Assembly (NCBI GenBank): GCA_947359465.1
Contig: OX375875.1
Span: 57,847,981-57,911,980 of the forward strand
Source: Metellina segmentata
Taxonomy: Eukaryota > Arthropoda > Arachnida > Araneae > Tetragnathidae
Reading direction: 5' to 3'
DNA: 64,000 bases
Shown here piece after piece: positions 11,177 through 24,435 of this stretch; positions within the stretch are counted from its first letter, which is position 1; each line of letters opens with the position of its first letter. The translations under genes were made by a program, and so were the position numbers. The notes below the pieces were generated by a model. That model ran no database searches. It saw only the letters and a program-made list of their open reading frames with translations, and was not told the origin of the DNA.

Positions 11177-12622
11177 TCTATATAAATAAGAATGGAGTGT
11201 TTGTTTGTACATTCAATATTTTCGACCCATTTCAAGTTTTCTATCCGTTTTGGACCCTTCTGATGCCGAATCCGCCTTTTTTTCGTTTGGTGTCTGTCTG
11301 TCTGTCTGTCTGTCTGTATGTTGTGCCCTATACACGTCCACGCGGTTTAAGATATTTTCATGAAAATTTGCATACAGTGAGTACTTATCTTCATTTAGTG
11401 AGTGGCATTGGTTGCGAAAGTCTGTCTGTCCGTCTTTCTGTTCTATGCTCGATTTTGTGTTTGTGTGTTTGTGTACACATCACATAAATTGTATTCCAGA
11501 TATTTGATTATTATGTATTTTATTTAATACATTATTTATTAGTTTAGTGAATGCAATATTAAACATTTTTTTATTGTTATATTTAGAAGAGTTTCATGCT
11601 AAAACACCTGAGTAAGTATACTTAAATCTTCCACAATTTGATAGTTTTCGAAAAATTGGAATGTAGTTTGAGTATTACGATTACTTTTATTTGCTTTACC
11701 AATAATGCTGAAAACCAATTATTTTTCAAAAAAAAATTTTTATGGTGAAATTTTAGCTTTGATACTTCATTTATTTCGAGTCTGATTTTTATTCTGTGCG
11801 CAATGAAAACGATTTCCGAATATTTGGGACAGACGATATTTTTCAACGAAACGAGAATGAACAAGATCGCCCGAGCAAAGATATTTTTTCTGATTCTTTC
11901 GCTCTGAATTAATTTCACATTTCTAAATTTTGTACACTTTTAGTTGTAAGTTGTGGCAACTGTGCGAGATCAAGAGATAAAATTGAATCACAAATTAATA
12001 TCTTTAGAACAATTTTTTGCGACATCTTTTATTTTGTTTTATTTTGCTGTTTCCTGTTTTAAATATTTATTATTTTAATACATGTGTTTTCCTTCTCATC
12101 ACACGCAACAGCACCACAAAGTATTAGACTTAAAAATGTTAGGTAAGTCAGTATAAATTTTCAGTAAATTTTAAGTGTAGTTATGCCATTATTGAAAGAA
12201 TAATGCCGTTATTTGAAGAATAAGTAAAAAAATATTGTTTTGTTGACTATGAGTGCGAGATCACTCGCCGTAAATCGTAATTTTAATTAATTGAGTTGAA
12301 CATGAAAAGAACTTAAGAAAGGGAATTCCAAATCTCCCTCAAAATCGTCTTTTATAGTAGTAACCTTAGTATCACCTTTCGTCATTTTGTAGCTTTGTCA
12401 TACAGCAATTGTGCGATGTATGTGAAATGTATAACATGAATGGATATGCATGTGTAGGATTTGTGTCCAAAGTAAGTTGTAGAATGTAGAAAATATAAAG
12501 ATGGCGAAAGGTGTTAAAATAAATTTTTATTCTACAAAAAACGTAAGTCATTATATATTTTGATTATCTCTTCAATCTAGAGTAAACCAATTCAAACCGA
12601 GTAAGGTCGGGTATTTTGCTAG
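11177..12622 (+). mobile_element. Non-autonomous Helitron, family 1, copy 1
   Basis: The element begins TCTATATAAATAAGAATGG and ends GGGTATTTTGCTAG, and sits between A (11176) and T (12623). This is the Helitron arrangement: 5' TC, 3' CTAG, insertion between A and T, no target duplication. A short 3' hairpin (CCGA/TCGG, roughly 12602-12610 with its upstream arm) precedes CTAG. Two further copies at 42384 and 45047 share both ends and the body, which fixes the boundaries independently. No Rep/helicase is encoded, so it must have relied on an autonomous partner. A TCTG run lies at about 11290-11317, and two units of an internal 20-bp repeat at 12183-12222. Relative to copy 3 it lacks about 100 bp after that repeat. 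Confidence 0.88.
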
Positions 12623-12647
12623 TTTGTAATAAAATCCTGCAATAAAC

Positions 12648-12903
12648 ACACGTAATAAACATGTTAAGTATGGCATTTTAGAATATAAAATAATTAGAGA
12701 AAATAAAGGAATATTATATTTTTTCCACAAAGTTCACCTATTTATAGCGACATCGTAAGCGTTTTTGACTCTCCCCAAGTTGAGAACCACTGCTTTAGAT
12801 AGCATAATGAACTCAATGCTACATCATGTTATAAAATGGCTTAATTAGCCCTCGAACACCATGAAAGGATCTTGGAACTAACTCATAAGTCAACTCTCTT
12901 AGA
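12648..12903. repeat. Tandem duplication, unit 1 (period 256 bp), containing a hAT-type end
   Basis: This unit and the next are about 85% identical by eye and directly adjacent (ACACGTAATAAACAT recurs at 12648 and 12904). Both contain GAGAACCACTG followed by CTTTAGAT. The reverse complement, CAGTGGTTCTC, is a common hAT terminus followed by what could be an 8-bp target duplication. No matching left end is present, so a solo hAT end was probably captured before the duplication. Confidence 0.8.
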
Positions 12904-13154
12904 ACACGTAATAAACATTTTTAAGTACCGCATTTTAGAATATAAAAGAACTAGAGAAAATAAAGGAATATTATATTTTTTCTAGAAAGTTCACCTATTT
13001 TGGATACCGACATTGTAAACGTTTTTGACTCTCCCCAAGTTGAGAACCACTGCTTTAGATAGTATAACGAACGCAATACTACATCAAATGATAAAATGGT
13101 TTAATTATTCCTCGAGCACCCTGAAATAACCTTGGAACCAACCCACAAGTCAAA
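12904..13154. repeat. Tandem duplication, unit 2
   Basis: Direct copy of the preceding 256-bp unit with scattered substitutions. Downstream identity fades after about 13150. Confidence 0.8.
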
Positions 13155-13399
13155 AGACATGGTAGTGTATTTCAAAATAACGCATGACTGTCATTAATAT
13201 TCTTTCCTGCTGTTAGCAAGGCAGGAAGCCATAATTTTCACTGCGACTTCTTCAAATAGCAATTAAATTTTTACTTCATCAAAACAGACGGGCATAATCT
13301 TGTTCAAATGTTATTGAGTAGGGTTATTGGATAAGGACACATGAGAGTGTGGGTTCAATCTGGCAATGCTGAGTACTATATGATGAGATAAAATCTGTC

Positions 13400-14250
13400 C
13401 AAGAATACTAAGTATATTGATCGGCAGTCGCAAGACACTCTAATTAGCGATGTCATTTCTACGCTGCATAGGCGACCCCAGATTCCCTAAATCAAACATC
13501 GCTTTCAACTCTAGTCGGCCCGAAAATAACAGGATTGTAAACTAGCGAAATTATTCAATGACGCTATCTTTAAGACTCTCAAATTAAAGAAGTTCGTTAA
13601 TCAAACATGGCCGCCGCAGTCATTAAGCCTCGCGAGCCCTCAAGGCAAATTTAAATTAGGCATTAGAGGCCTCCTTCGAATATTTTAAGATGCAAAGTCC
13701 CCTTCCCGAAACAGAAAACCACGCACTTAGGGGAGGAAACGCCAAGAGGTGCTTAAAGACCTAAAGTTGGTCGGTCTTCCTTTTAAGCACACTGTAAGAT
13801 TTTTAATCTTTTCTTATTTATATTCACATGCGGGCCTCTCTTTTATGTAATTGTACTCTGGGTGTTTGGTGTCACTTTGATGGACTTCCTCTGGAGGCAA
13901 AGCCTGCCTCTTTTGTTGTAAAATTTTCTCCATTGAGTCGTCGAAGTTCTGTTTTTGTTAATAGTACTCCGCTTTTTTTTTCTTTTCACGCTTCTATTCT
14001 TCTCTATTAAAGGCTGGGCGAGGCACGTTAATTGTATTTTTTCCTTACGTGCTTTCGGATGCGTAAAGACTCCCAGAAGGATTATTATTCTTGATGTTCC
14101 AGAAGGGGGAGGGGATGGAAGACAAAGAACTGGGGATTGAGAATACGCACTCGTAAAAGACGCCCAGAGTTCCGGAACATAAATGAGCCGTGTTGTATGT
14201 GGTGTCGTAAATAAGGGTCTATCTCTGCCTATCTCTTACCCTGGACTTGG
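13400..14250. other. GC-richer, low-repeat block, possible regulatory or untranslated region
   Basis: From roughly 13400 to 14250 the base composition rises and homopolymer runs drop. It includes AACATGGCCGCCGCAGTC at about 13606 and several TAATTA/TTAATC-type homeodomain-like words. Overlapping short frames on the plus strand (13828-14010, 13955-14140) show no known domain. Candidates are a conserved non-coding element, a promoter or a 3' untranslated region. Only the composition shift is seen directly. Confidence 0.3.
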
Positions 14251-14296
14251 ATAAGAGTCCGTGTCGTTTTGGCCTGGATATCATTCAGTATGGGTT

Positions 14297-14481
14297 ATCT
14301 GGCATGCGTCCGTTTTTGTTCGTTTCAATATAAGACCCTGTTTTATTACTTTTAAATTAATGCATGCTTATTTCAAGCATACATATTCACCGAAGAACAG
14401 AACGGAGATTAAAAAAAGAATACAATGGGAAACATACATTTTTTTATTTAGTTAGTTAGAAAAACTTGGGGGACGACTACA
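14297..14481. repeat. Tandem duplication, unit 1 (period 185 bp)
   Basis: Shares over 90% identity by eye with the next unit, beginning ATCTGGCATGC and ending GACGACTACA. Nothing coding is recognised in it. Confidence 0.88.
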
Positions 14482-14667
14482 ATCTGGCATGCATCCGTTT
14501 TTGTTCGTTTCAATATAAGACCCAGTTTCATTACTTTTAAATTAATGCATGCTTATTTCAAGCATACAAATTCACCGAAGAACAGAACGGAGATTAAAAA
14601 AAGAATACAATGGGGAATATACATTTTTTTATTTATTCAGTTAGAAAAACTTGGGGGAACGACTACA
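14482..14667. repeat. Tandem duplication, unit 2
   Basis: Near-identical direct copy of 14297-14481. The high identity indicates a recent duplication. Confidence 0.88.
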
Positions 14668-14669
14668 AA

Positions 14670-15539
14670 GTTTTTACTTTTGTGAGACAATACCAAGTCA
14701 AGTGGAAGAAATCTTAGTTTCTGTCCTTGTGCTTTTGGAAAGAGCGGATACTGTTCAACGCAATGTAGAGTACAAATTAAAAATCCTTGGTTTCTATCAT
14801 TCCTTGATTTTTATAGCTGTTTCTCTACTACATAGTGTATGTTGGGTGAAATTTAAAATGTGTTTATGTTAAAATTGTTGCTTTCATTCTGACAGTTTGC
14901 ATATTGGCTTTTGTTCTACTTTGTATATCGTCACTCAAAGTACAAAGATTGTATGTCTCAAATCTGAAGTTTTCATGAGAGAAAAAAAAACTAATCGTTT
15001 TCTTCATGACTTGATTCTATTTCGTTATATACATTCCGTTGTAACTTTTACTTGATCAACTGATGACATAAGAGATTTGACCCCCAGGAGGAAATAACAA
15101 AAAGCCATGTATAGCAATAATAAAAGAAAAATTGAATTTTTATCATTCAACCATTTGCACTTTGAGTGGCGATATTATAAATACACATTAATATAAGCGG
15201 GGTGTATGTTGGATACAAACTAACAAAGCTCATGATAGCATATTAGTGTCTAAAAGATAGGAGCGCTAAATTTTCAAACTGATTAAGGGAATTCAATTCT
15301 GTTTTATCATTTTACTTTTATCTTATTCTTATTAAATCAATTATTGTGTATTGTAATTTGCTAGAAATAATGAGTGCATGAACAATATTGCTCGAATAAA
15401 GCTTTAAAACCAAGTAACACATTCAACACTACATCTCCCATATTGGAGATCAAACTCGTAAAGAGCTCTCAAGTACTTAAATTTTGTATGAAAGACAGAA
15501 AGGACCAAATGAATTCATTTTAAAAACATAATGTTGCTT
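14670..15539. other. AT-rich stretch, nothing supported
   Basis: Short frames only (e.g. 14651-14872 plus, overlapping the duplication) with no recognisable domain. Confidence 0.5.
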
Positions 15540-15668
15540 GTTTTATTTATTGATTTGGTTGATTTATTTATTAATTTGCTTTATTTATTTTTTGATATGC
15601 TTGATTTATTTATTGTTTTGCTTGATTTATTTATTGAGTTGCTTGATTTATTTATTGATTAGCTCGAT
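15540..15668. repeat. Minisatellite, ~21-bp unit
   Basis: About six diverged units of TTGATTTATTTATTGATTTGC in direct orientation, with small indels. Low complexity, non-coding. Confidence 0.85.
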
Positions 15669-15669
15669 T

Positions 15670-16738
15670 AATTTTCACTACTAGATGATGTTAGCGTAAT
15701 TTTACTATTATCATAGGCTATTTACATATATAAGTGGTCAATATGTAACACATTATGAAAACAAAATGAACCAAATAACGATCCATGAACAAGGTCAATT
15801 CTAATACATATATATCTGAAGTACGTATCATAAAATCGTAAAAGTATTTCAATCCCAAGAAACTCTATAATGATTTCATCACGTAAAAAAGGCACTCGAA
15901 CTCTTACAAGAATTCCTCGGAGCCTTTGACGGAGTGTCTAAAAAATGGTACAAAACACTGGGAACTTCTCAGAATACCGCTGAGAATTTCCAAGGGCGGA
16001 ATTTGAAAATGTCACTTGGGACAAAAAAAGGTTTAGTGGAGAAAAAAATGCCCCCGTTAGAAATTTCCTCTTCAGTGATGACAAGGCGTCCACAAGTTTA
16101 TTGCTAAGGGAATATTGCGAAGTCACCCCTCACAGATTTTCCAACATTCTTTCTAAAGTTCCATGCTTTCTTTGTTTGTGGTGCCCCTTTGTGATTCCTT
16201 TGTTACTACGGTTTTTCAGATACTACTTGAAGAAAGTTCTTTTGTTCTTGCGGCTTAAGTGGCCAAGAAGGTATTTATGATAGTTTCCCAAAATGTTAGA
16301 GATGACCTCTGTCAGTTTACTAGTTGCTTACTCTAAAGTTGGTTTTATCTCGTATTTTTTCCTTATATAAGACGCCTGTCAACCTTTAAATTTTGGATTC
16401 CGTATACTTCTATTAAATAGGATGCTTTTATGAGGTTATGTTAATTTACTCTCTACCAGTCAGTACGATTTATTATCTATTTATTCTAATTTCACGCTGA
16501 ATCATAACAGTCAATTTTATAGAAAAATGTTTTAGATAATTTTTTAGAAAACAGCAAATTTTAGTAGGCAAATGTTTTTCTCTGTTTAAAAAACAGCTGT
16601 ATTCTATATAAATTAAATGCAACAAATCATATCAGTGGCGTTAGCAGCGTAGAAAAGTTATGAGACCCAAGTATAACATCATTTGAATTATACTTATGAG
16701 TGTTTTCGGAACACGTTTCTTAATACTGTAGATACTTT
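15670..16738. other. AT-rich stretch, nothing supported
   Basis: No supported gene or repeat between the two minisatellites. Confidence 0.5.
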
Positions 16739-17545
16739 TTGTTAATACAGTAGTTACTGTTCTTTCATACAAAAGTTACTGTTTGTTAATAATGTAAGTA
16801 CTGTTTGTTAATACTGTAAATACTGTAGTTGCTGTTTGTTAATACTGTAAATACTGTAGTTGCTGTTTGTTAAAACTTTACTTTCTGTATGTTAAAACTG
16901 TAGTTTCTGTTTGTTAAAATTGTAATTTCTGTTTGTTAAATTTGTATTTTTTATTCGTTAAAACTGTAGTTTCTGTTTGTTACAGCTGTAGTTTCTGTTT
17001 GTTAAAACTGTTATTTCTGTTTGTTAATAAGTAGAGTACTGTTTGTAAATAAGAATAGAATTGTTTGTAAATAAGTATAGCATTGTTTATTAATAAGTAG
17101 AGTACTATTTGTAAATAATTCTAGTAATGTTTGTTTATAAGTAGAGTACTGTTTGTTAATAAGAGTAGAGTACTGTTTGTTAATAAGTAGAGTACTGTTT
17201 GTTAATAAGTAGAGTACTGTTTGTTAATAAGAGTAGAGTACTGTTTGTTAATAAGCATAGTTCTGTTTTTGAAATAAATATATTTTTGTCTGTTAATTAG
17301 TAGAGTTATGTTTGTTAATAAGTAGAGTGTTGTTTGTATATAACTATAGTATTGTTTGTTTATGAGTAGAGTACTGTTTGTAAATAAAAATAGTAATGTT
17401 TGTTATAAGTAGAGTACTGTTTGTTATAAGTAGAGTACTGTTTGTTAGTAAGTAGAGGACCGTTTGTTAATAAGTAAAGTACTGTTGGTAAATACGTAGA
17501 GTACGTTTTAGTAATAAAGTACTGTTTGTTGCTACGTAGAGGTAG
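16739..17545. repeat. Large degenerate minisatellite, ~17-23-bp unit
   Basis: Roughly 800 bp of direct repeats around TACTGTTTGTTAATAAGTAGAG. The left half (to about 17030) is built on a shorter CTGTAGTTTCTGTTTGTTAA-like variant, and the right half on the AATAAGTAGAGTACTG variant. This suggests two rounds of expansion. A minus-strand frame with repeated STYNKQY is a by-product. Confidence 0.92.
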
Positions 17546-18502
<957 letters not shown>

Positions 18503-18659
18503 TGCGTGAAAGACAAGCCTAATTAGCATTATCTAATCTAAAGTGATCAAACGGTTCCTGATATGCAAATTAAGGCGTTAAGTTATCCAAGGGTGAATCA
18601 AGCGCTTTGCGTAAAGTGAATATCTCAGAGAATTTCTGCAATACAGCTTTTGATTTCAG

Positions 18660-19695
18660 TATGTAAGGACTCAAAACGGTTTTGTATGGCTCTGAAGTAT
18701 CTTTTGGGAGAATCTGTGAAGTGGCGCATTATCGGCCGTTTAGAAACAGAGCAGACAATCATAAAAGCAGCGAGATGTGTGAATATTTCAAGACAGACAG
18801 TCTGCACTCTGGAAACAATTTCAGAACTCTTGAATTGTTGTAAGGAGGCCTGGACAATGTCGTTAACGTAAAAGATCTGCTTCTCAAGATCGATATATGG
18901 CAATAACTGCCCGTCGTAACAGGAAGTCTACTGCTCATCTGTTAAATAAAGAGCTTGCAGTCGCCACGGGCACTGTAATAACACGGGCAATCTATATACA
19001 AAAGGCTTAATGAAAAATGTATTTAAGCGAAAAGCCAAGGGTATGTGTGTCTCTGTGTTTAGAATTCAAGAGGAATCGTTTTAATTAGTGCAAAGAACAT
19101 CAGACTTGAAGTCAACGCCAATGGACCAATATTTACTTTTCTGATAAATCGAGTTTTAGTATAACATCTGATTCTAAATGTTTTTACATCTGGAGGGAGT
19201 CAGGAGTGTGAAAATTTTGGAATGGGACCGTTTTGGTAGCGCAGGTGCGGAGCGTAATAATTATCGATGCACTTACCCTCTACATGTTTTCAACAGTGGA
19301 CGTGTGACCGGTCAGAGGTATCGAGATTAGGTCTTAGATCGTTTTGTAAGACTTTTCAGAGGTACATATGGGTCTACATTTTTTATTTATGGAGGTTAAT
19401 GCTCTTCCACATCGAGCAAACCTCGTTGGTGAATACCTTGAAAATGAAGCTATTGAGCGAATACCTTGGGCAGTAAAATCTACTAATCTGAACACGATAG
19501 AAAACTTATGGGACTACTTTGGGAAAACAGTTGCATGAATACATCCTCCTCCTAGAGATATAAATGCCTTGAAGGCCTCATTGCTGGAAAAATTGAACTT
19601 AATTTCCCAGACTGTGTTTAGTAATATTAAGGTCAGCATGAAATCACGTTGTGATATGCGTGTACAGGTCAGGGATGATCACATTCCATATTAAA
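18660..19695 (+). pseudogene. Tc1-like transposase, multiply frameshifted
   Basis: A near full-length Tc1 transposase can be followed in order on the plus strand, but it changes frame several times. It starts with the helix-turn-helix block WRIIGRLETEQTIIKAARCV (about 18722-18780). Next is TARRNRKSTAHLLNKELAVA (about 18904-18963). Then come FSDKSSF around the first catalytic Asp (about 19139-19155), FNSGRVTGQRYR (about 19289-19325), and IPWAVKSTNLNTIENLWDYF (about 19460-19520). The second catalytic Asp region reads MEVNALPHRANLV, with Val where Asp is expected, so the active site is broken. The third acidic residue in IENLWD is kept. Family length is about 340 residues, and the span fits that. 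An internal stop follows KTVA at about 19540. Confidence 0.85.
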
Positions 19696-19880
19696 TTAAT
19701 AAGTCTTAATTGTTTTCTGAGTTATTCTTTTTTTAACTCTCCTTGTCACCTGTTATTACCATTTTTATTGTTTTATGCTACAGTGTTAAATCATATACAA
19801 TGTTCTTAATTTTTTTTCTTTTCTATTTATAGGTTATGATATGTCTCATTCCATACAAATTCATAAAATTATTGCTCACA

Positions 19881-19937
19881 GTTTCTGAGAAATCCGTGTT
19901 TCTATGCTTACAAAGATCATTTTCGACACCAGTGTAG
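19881..19937. repeat. Probable 3' terminal inverted repeat of the Tc1 element
   Basis: About 190 bp after the transposase remnant the sequence ends in CATTTTCGACACCAGTGTA. Its reverse complement, TACACTGGTGTCGAAAATG, looks like a Tc1 end next to TA. I could not find a matching left end upstream of 18660, so the 5' end appears lost or disrupted. Confidence 0.4.
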
Positions 19938-19939
19938 TT

Positions 19940-20700
19940 ACGTTTTAAAACGTCAACAAGTTACCTGACAAGATTGATATTTTCTAATTGCATGACTAAA
20001 TGCAATTAATGCACATGCAGATCATTTTTGTATTAATTCATAATAAGGTGCTGAGACCTTATTATACATCTAAACCATCTATATTTCATCAGTGACTTGA
20101 TAAGAAAGCACTCCGGTACGCATATAATAATGAGGAACAATTCATTTCAAAATATTCTTAGCATTATATAAGGGTATTATTTATCTTGACACATCGTTGT
20201 TTAGATCAGAGCTGATTGAACATTTTAAATAGTTCTGACGAGAGAATGAATTTTAATTTTTAACAGTGGATGTGTTCAATGTAAAAAAATGTAATGATGT
20301 TTTAAGATGAATATTATAGACTGCGGTGCTTGCTCAAGTGTTGATCGCATCATATGGTAGTGTATTAAAGTTATGAGGCATTGCTCTCAAATCCTACCTT
20401 TCAGAATTGATCCCCGACCTAAATTCAACTGCCTACTTCGAGAATATTTCGCAGCATACCATACCTTACTGTAATTAAGAATAAATAACATGTATATATT
20501 TCAGTAATGCTATATAAAAAGACAAATGTACCTTATTGTCGTGAATTTGGTTCAAATTGGCGTCAAATTGGTTGTTTTGACTATCTCGAATGTTATATTT
20601 TATTTTAGCTGGTAAAATTGTCACTCATTTTCATTTAAAATTCCTTATCTCTTGCTATTTTAGGTTGTTATTGATTTAAATAGATATACCAAATATACGT
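19940..20700. other. AT-rich stretch, nothing supported
   Basis: No recognisable gene or repeat. Confidence 0.5.
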
Positions 20701-20707
20701 GCATTAT

Positions 20708-20803
20708 TTTAATATATGCAGTACGTATATTAATAAATGCAGTACGTATATCAATATATGCAGTACGCATATTAATATATGCAGTACGTATATTAATATA
20801 TAA
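20708..20803. repeat. Minisatellite, 21-bp unit
   Basis: Four to five units of ATGCAGTACGTATATTAATAT. Each unit contains the near-palindrome TACGTA, so the array can form alternating small hairpins. Confidence 0.88.
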
Positions 20804-20804
20804 G

Positions 20805-21857
20805 TACATTAAGTTTTAATACATGATTCATTCAGAAAAAATAAGACAAAAATTTCAAAGATACATTTGATTTTACTTAGACAGAACTTCAAAAATGAAA
20901 TAACACGGAAAATTTTCCAGTAAGCAAAACATGCAAACCTTTTGAAATGTCAAGCATTCCGAAGCGCAAAACTGACTGAAATGGAGTGGGAAAAAAAATC
21001 TAATGGGCTTTACCTTTGAAGAGAAATATATTCCTTTTGACCGCTTTTGGAGAAAGAGCTGTTATTTTGCTGAGTAGCATATTTCCTTTTATGCCTGGAT
21101 TCAATGATCGTGTCGATTACGATTTATCAAATATTCATGTATACAATATGATGTGGGTGCGATCTATCAATTTGATCTAAAGGTCATTTGCAAAGCCTAT
21201 ACCTAAACAATCTTTGCTAGGAGTGGTATACAAAAGCTATGTTTTTCTCTCTACATTGGGTATTGTTACAGTAAATCCCTTTTGCATCATTTAAAATTAT
21301 TTATCCATCCTTATGTATTTTATTTACAAATGCTCTTATATTCAGACATATCAGTTATTTAGTTAATAGAAATCAAATTATTATATTCAGTTGTTAATGT
21401 ACTAATAAGAAACTTCTACTTCTCTTCATAATCAAAAAACATTTCAAGTTGTTTCATGTGTTACTAAAAAATATATTGTTTACTTGTTGCAGACAGATTG
21501 ATGTTAAGCAAACACTTTTCACACTAGGAGAGTGTGGATTTATAAATAAGTTTTTAGCTTTAATAAATTTTATTAAGTCATGAAAATTTGTGCGAATACA
21601 CATTAGCGAGGTGTATTACAACTGTGTAACTATAGTTTTATTAATTCAACCGGTGTGAAAAATATATGATTAGTGTTACACTGTATTTTAATCCCTATTA
21701 ATTAAAATTACATTATTTTATTGCTTAATACATGAAGATACATTTTTTGGTTCTGAATGTATTTACAAATTTCTTGTTTTTAATTCAATTTTATGATATA
21801 ATTATGTGATACACGTTGATAGTTTATATAATATTTGATTATTACGAAGTTTCTAAG

Positions 21858-21899
<42 letters not shown>

Positions 21900-23236
21900 T
21901 CAAATAAATTGTGTGTAGACTTGCATGAAAATGGTTTAACCTCATAATATTTGATAATCTTCCATGAAGTGTATCTAAAAAGTAAATTTATTGTTAACTA
22001 ATTTTTACCCATACAGTTTTCTATCAATTGTTAATTCTTTTTTTTTACAACTTTTAAATGCGATTTAAAACTATATCGTTTTTATGGAAATGTACACAGA
22101 AATGAATGTTTATTATAATAGTAAAGTAGTAATGCTAATATATCACAGTACAGTAGAAAGTAAGTTATTTTGTAAGTTACAATAATAAAGTAGTAATAAT
22201 AGTAAACTAGTTTTTATTCAATAAAAAAATATTCCAATGATATTTTTACTAACGAAATTCGAACTCATTACTGAGATTGTATTTGGAAATTTTGTGTTAC
22301 TCCTGCGATAAAGAAGGTTTGGAGAATAAGTTAACATGAAAGCTTACAATTCTAAGCAGATGTTTACTGTGAGACAATGCTAAACTAATAATTCCGCTAT
22401 AAACTTCCAGAAAAGAATATCGTCAACTTTTCAGTTTAAGTGATGGACACAGCTTGAAGATGCTTAATAAATTTGCCCGGATTGGTAAGGTCTTAACCTT
22501 TTAGAGATAGAGTAAAGAGAAACACAAATGTAATCCTTTGCAAGGAAAATACACTTTTAGTAAGCTGAATGATAGACGAATATATAAACACTATGTAACG
22601 TAGATGGCTCACTGCGCTAAATAGTGTCGTGAATATTGCCTAAATCGTCTCAGAACGTGTTTCTTGTTTGTACTGGTTCTTTACCCGACTGTAGCAAGTT
22701 TATTAAATATGACCAAATAGAAGTTCAAGTCTAATGTTGTGAATAATCTTGTGTACACTTTTTCGTCTTCAACTGCTGAATGACCTTTCATATTACAACA
22801 AGGTGTCCAAAAAATTTGCCACCTTTGCTACCAAACTAAAATATGACATGTTGTCACTCGTATCTTGCAGACTCTGCCTTACTGATTCAAATAAAAATCT
22901 TGATTGCTTGTAGAAAGGAAACTTTGAGCAGTTATTGTTCTGAACTGGTGAATTTACTGGTAAAGATTGAATTTTTTTAAAGTTTTAATGGAATATGTGA
23001 TTTACAATCCATTAATCTTATTTATAATCTTTATTTCGTTTCTTGTTTAGATAAAACATTATGATGTCGCTACCAATCATGTACCAAGTTGAAATAGTGT
23101 CGTGAATAAAATTACCTCAACAATCAAAAGGAATACTATTTTTTACCTTTCAAAGAGCAAAAGCCTATGTGATTTTTGTAGGTAACTGTTTTATAGATTG
23201 TTAACAACTAAAATATAATGTTCCCACAAAACATAA
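20805..23236. other. AT-rich stretch with one (TA)n run
   Basis: Contains a (TA)n tract of about 38 bp at 21860-21897. The 16-bp word AATAGTGTCGTGAATA occurs twice (about 22619 and 23093). CAAGGTGTCCAAAAAA at about 22799 resembles a mariner-type end, but no partner is found. Nothing coding. Confidence 0.45.
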
Positions 23237-24070
23237 TCTATATATATAAAACACTAACGTACGTGGACCCAAAATCGACGATATTTGTGTATCGTGGAAT
23301 GGCAACAATCAACGTAAATAAAATAACCCAGATATTTTGAATTATTGCTCTTTTCAAATAGCCGAGGTCAATTTCTCTGCAAAATGAGGAATTAAATTGT
23401 AATATTTATGTTTGAACTGACTTTTTATTTCTTCCTTTGATGTAAAAGTAATTTAAAAGTAATTTTGTTACCCGGTATCTGGACACGTCAGAATTAATGT
23501 TTACTTTTTAATTTGATTTAGAATTCCGTGTTTGGGTATTTGAGTTGAATGAGAGATGTTGCGGACATATTTGAGGATTCCCAAGTATTATAAATATGTG
23601 TTCCTTTTGTTAATAAAGCATTGTCTTTGTCAATATCGTTGAAAAGTCTTTTGTCGCATTATTCTATTTCACAATATATTCAGGAAGTCGAAATTCAACA
23701 CGTTTAAATAGATACCTACGTGTTTTTTTTTCAGAATTTTGCATTTTTTCAAGGATTGGAATTTTATTTTTGTTTGCATTATGTGTTCCGGTGTATTACC
23801 TATTGCATAATTATTATTTAGGAGTTAGAATTTAATGATATGTCTATTTCCTGCAAAATATCACTAGACATGAGTAATTTTGTAGCGGTATATGTATTTT
23901 TCGACCAACTTTCCTTAAATATTTGATTGAATACACATTGATTTAAAGAATTGTTTCATAAAAATAAATAAAATATACAAATCAAAACATGTTTAATTAC
24001 GGTGTGTAAAAAAGTTTAAAAAAAAGCACTATTGCACACCGCCGAGCGCTAGCCGACGCAGCCCGGCTAG
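23237..24070 (+). mobile_element. Non-autonomous Helitron, family 2
   Basis: Begins TCTATATATATAAAACACTA, the classic arthropod Helitron 5' terminus, and ends CAGCCCGGCTAG. It lies between A (23236) and T (24071). A 7-bp 3' stem, CTAGCCG/CGGCTAG with an 8-nt loop, spans about 24048-24070, and the surrounding 3' end is strikingly GC-rich (CACACCGCCGAGCG...). Length 834 bp. No Rep/helicase frame, so non-autonomous. The interior differs from family 1 at 11177, 42384 and 45047, so at least two Helitron lineages have been active here. Confidence 0.88.
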
Positions 24071-24431
24071 TTTATTATAAAACACGTAAAGTTTAAGACA
24101 ATAACATTTTGTAGAAGTATACTCTTATTATAAAAGAAATATCACCCATAAAATACCACTGTCCGATTCTTTCGATAAAGTTAATCGTGTACTTTTGTAA
24201 CAAATCATTCCAATAACAAAGTATCTATTACAGGCTTATACATTCAGTACGCCATGATTGACGATGTCGATTTAAAACTATCAATCTTTTCAGTTATGTA
24301 TGGATTTTTTTTTTGTTTTAGTCTATCATATGTTTTAGCAGACGTGCTTAATCATGCTTATCACGATCTGTAACATAATCTGTCTATTGATTGAGTTATT
24401 CTGCAGTATAAAACTAAGTTTGGATTCTATG
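24071..24431. other. AT-rich stretch, nothing supported
   Basis: No recognisable feature. Confidence 0.5.
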
Positions 24432-24435
24432 TTAA

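Noticed and set aside
11014..11487. 157-residue plus frame across the Helitron 5' end
   Set aside because: Its C-terminal part is repeated as a similar frame in Helitron copies at 42404 and 45075 but with indels and different starts. It reads terminal non-coding sequence including a TCTG run.
16739..17545. CRISPR-like array
   Set aside because: Units are contiguous and lack unique spacers of constant length; eukaryotic context.
22799..22830. Mariner-type terminus CAAGGTGTCCAAAAAA
   Set aside because: No inverted partner within several kilobases and no transposase remnant nearby.
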